Source of the DNA: an uncultured Eubacteriales bacterium
GTDB taxonomy: Bacteria; Bacillota; Clostridia; Oscillospirales; Oscillospiraceae
Assembly: GCA_900547745.1 (NCBI GenBank)
Contig: URHT01000053.1
Coordinates: 1 to 5,394 of the forward strand
Length of the DNA stretch: 5,394 bases
Reading direction: 5' to 3'
The notes under the pieces were generated by a model that was given only the letters and a program-made list of their open reading frames with translations, ran no database searches and was not told the DNA's origin. The position numbers and the translations under genes are program-made. Shown here one piece after another: positions 5,370 through 5,394 of this stretch (position 1 is its first letter; each line of letters begins with the position of its first letter).

Positions 5370-5394
5370 GCGCCCGTAGCTCAGTTGGATAGAG
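5370..5394 (+). tRNA. second tRNA-Arg 5' end, cut by window edge
   Basis: GCGCCCGTAGCTCAG starts again at 5370 and continues through the D-arm TTGGATAGAG to the last base of the window. It is preceded by the same 12-base leader as the first copy. The anticodon and 3' half are outside the window, so whether this is a reconstituted working tRNA-Arg(CCG), another tRNA-Arg or a second broken half cannot be decided. No separate promoter with proper spacing is seen between 5239 and 5369; transcription may come from the promoter at 5139-5167. Confidence 0.65.

Larger units (their letters stand above)
5189..5394 (+). repeat. direct repeat of tRNA-Arg 5' half plus leader, 169-bp period
   Basis: Bases 5189-5225 and 5358-5394 match at 36 of 37 positions. 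The repeat begins with the leader ACAACCAAATAT and continues into GCGCCCGTAGCTCAG; the single difference is A5216 against T5385 in the D-loop. The second copy is cut by the window edge, so the repeat may be longer. I interpret it as the flanking duplication of an integrated element (attL/attR type). Confidence 0.9.

Noticed and set aside
1..5394. CRISPR array, toxin-antitoxin pair, IS element or defence genes
   Set aside because: No spaced repeat array, transposase or inverted-repeat-bounded element, and no defence-family motif is visible in any gene of the window.

Overview
The window looks like chromosome from a GC-rich Clostridia, most likely an Oscillospiraceae-type gut anaerobe. The basis is GC-rich coding DNA with AT-rich intergenic promoters of the sigma-A type, a Rex redox repressor, strong AGGAGG-type ribosome binding sites, and a tiny Gly/Cys-rich membrane protein of a kind I associate with these bacteria. 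The placement is an inference from gene content and style, not from a search.

Layout, left to right. A tRNA-Lys(CTT) gene runs off the left edge on the minus strand (1-71), with a clean promoter. Divergent from it is a two-gene plus-strand unit, sfsA (SfsA-family nuclease, about 244-921) and mntP (manganese exporter, 938-1513), closed by a strong intrinsic terminator. Next comes a single-gene unit encoding a Na+/phosphate cotransporter fused to a PhoU-like domain (1669-3435). It is preceded by a row of about 11-bp-spaced TTTACA-like repeats that match a PhoP operator. A 42-bp perfect palindrome separates it from a convergent minus-strand block, which reads rex (4381-5010), a 49-residue Cys-rich protein missing from simple ORF lists (4154-4303), and a CoA-type Nudix hydrolase (3480-4082). 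A rho-independent terminator sits immediately upstream of the Nudix gene.

The right end (5139-5394) is the accessory part. A strong plus-strand promoter leads into the first 38 bases of a tRNA-Arg(CCG) gene, which is cut in its anticodon loop and continues into unrelated DNA. Exactly 169 bp downstream, the same 5' tRNA half plus its 12-base leader begins again and runs to the window edge. This is the signature of integration by a tyrosine-recombinase element into the anticodon loop. Between the two copies lie about 130 bp of foreign DNA with no gene and a tandem 11-bp repeat that could be an integrase arm site.

Working together: most of the window is housekeeping, namely metal and phosphate homeostasis, redox sensing, nucleotide/CoA sanitation and tRNAs. 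The sequence suggests three regulatory links: phosphate control of the transporter by PhoP, autoregulation of rex through a Rex-like operator over its -35 box, and attenuation-like control of the Nudix gene. I see no clear new multi-gene system. The most unusual structure is the split and duplicated tRNA-Arg.
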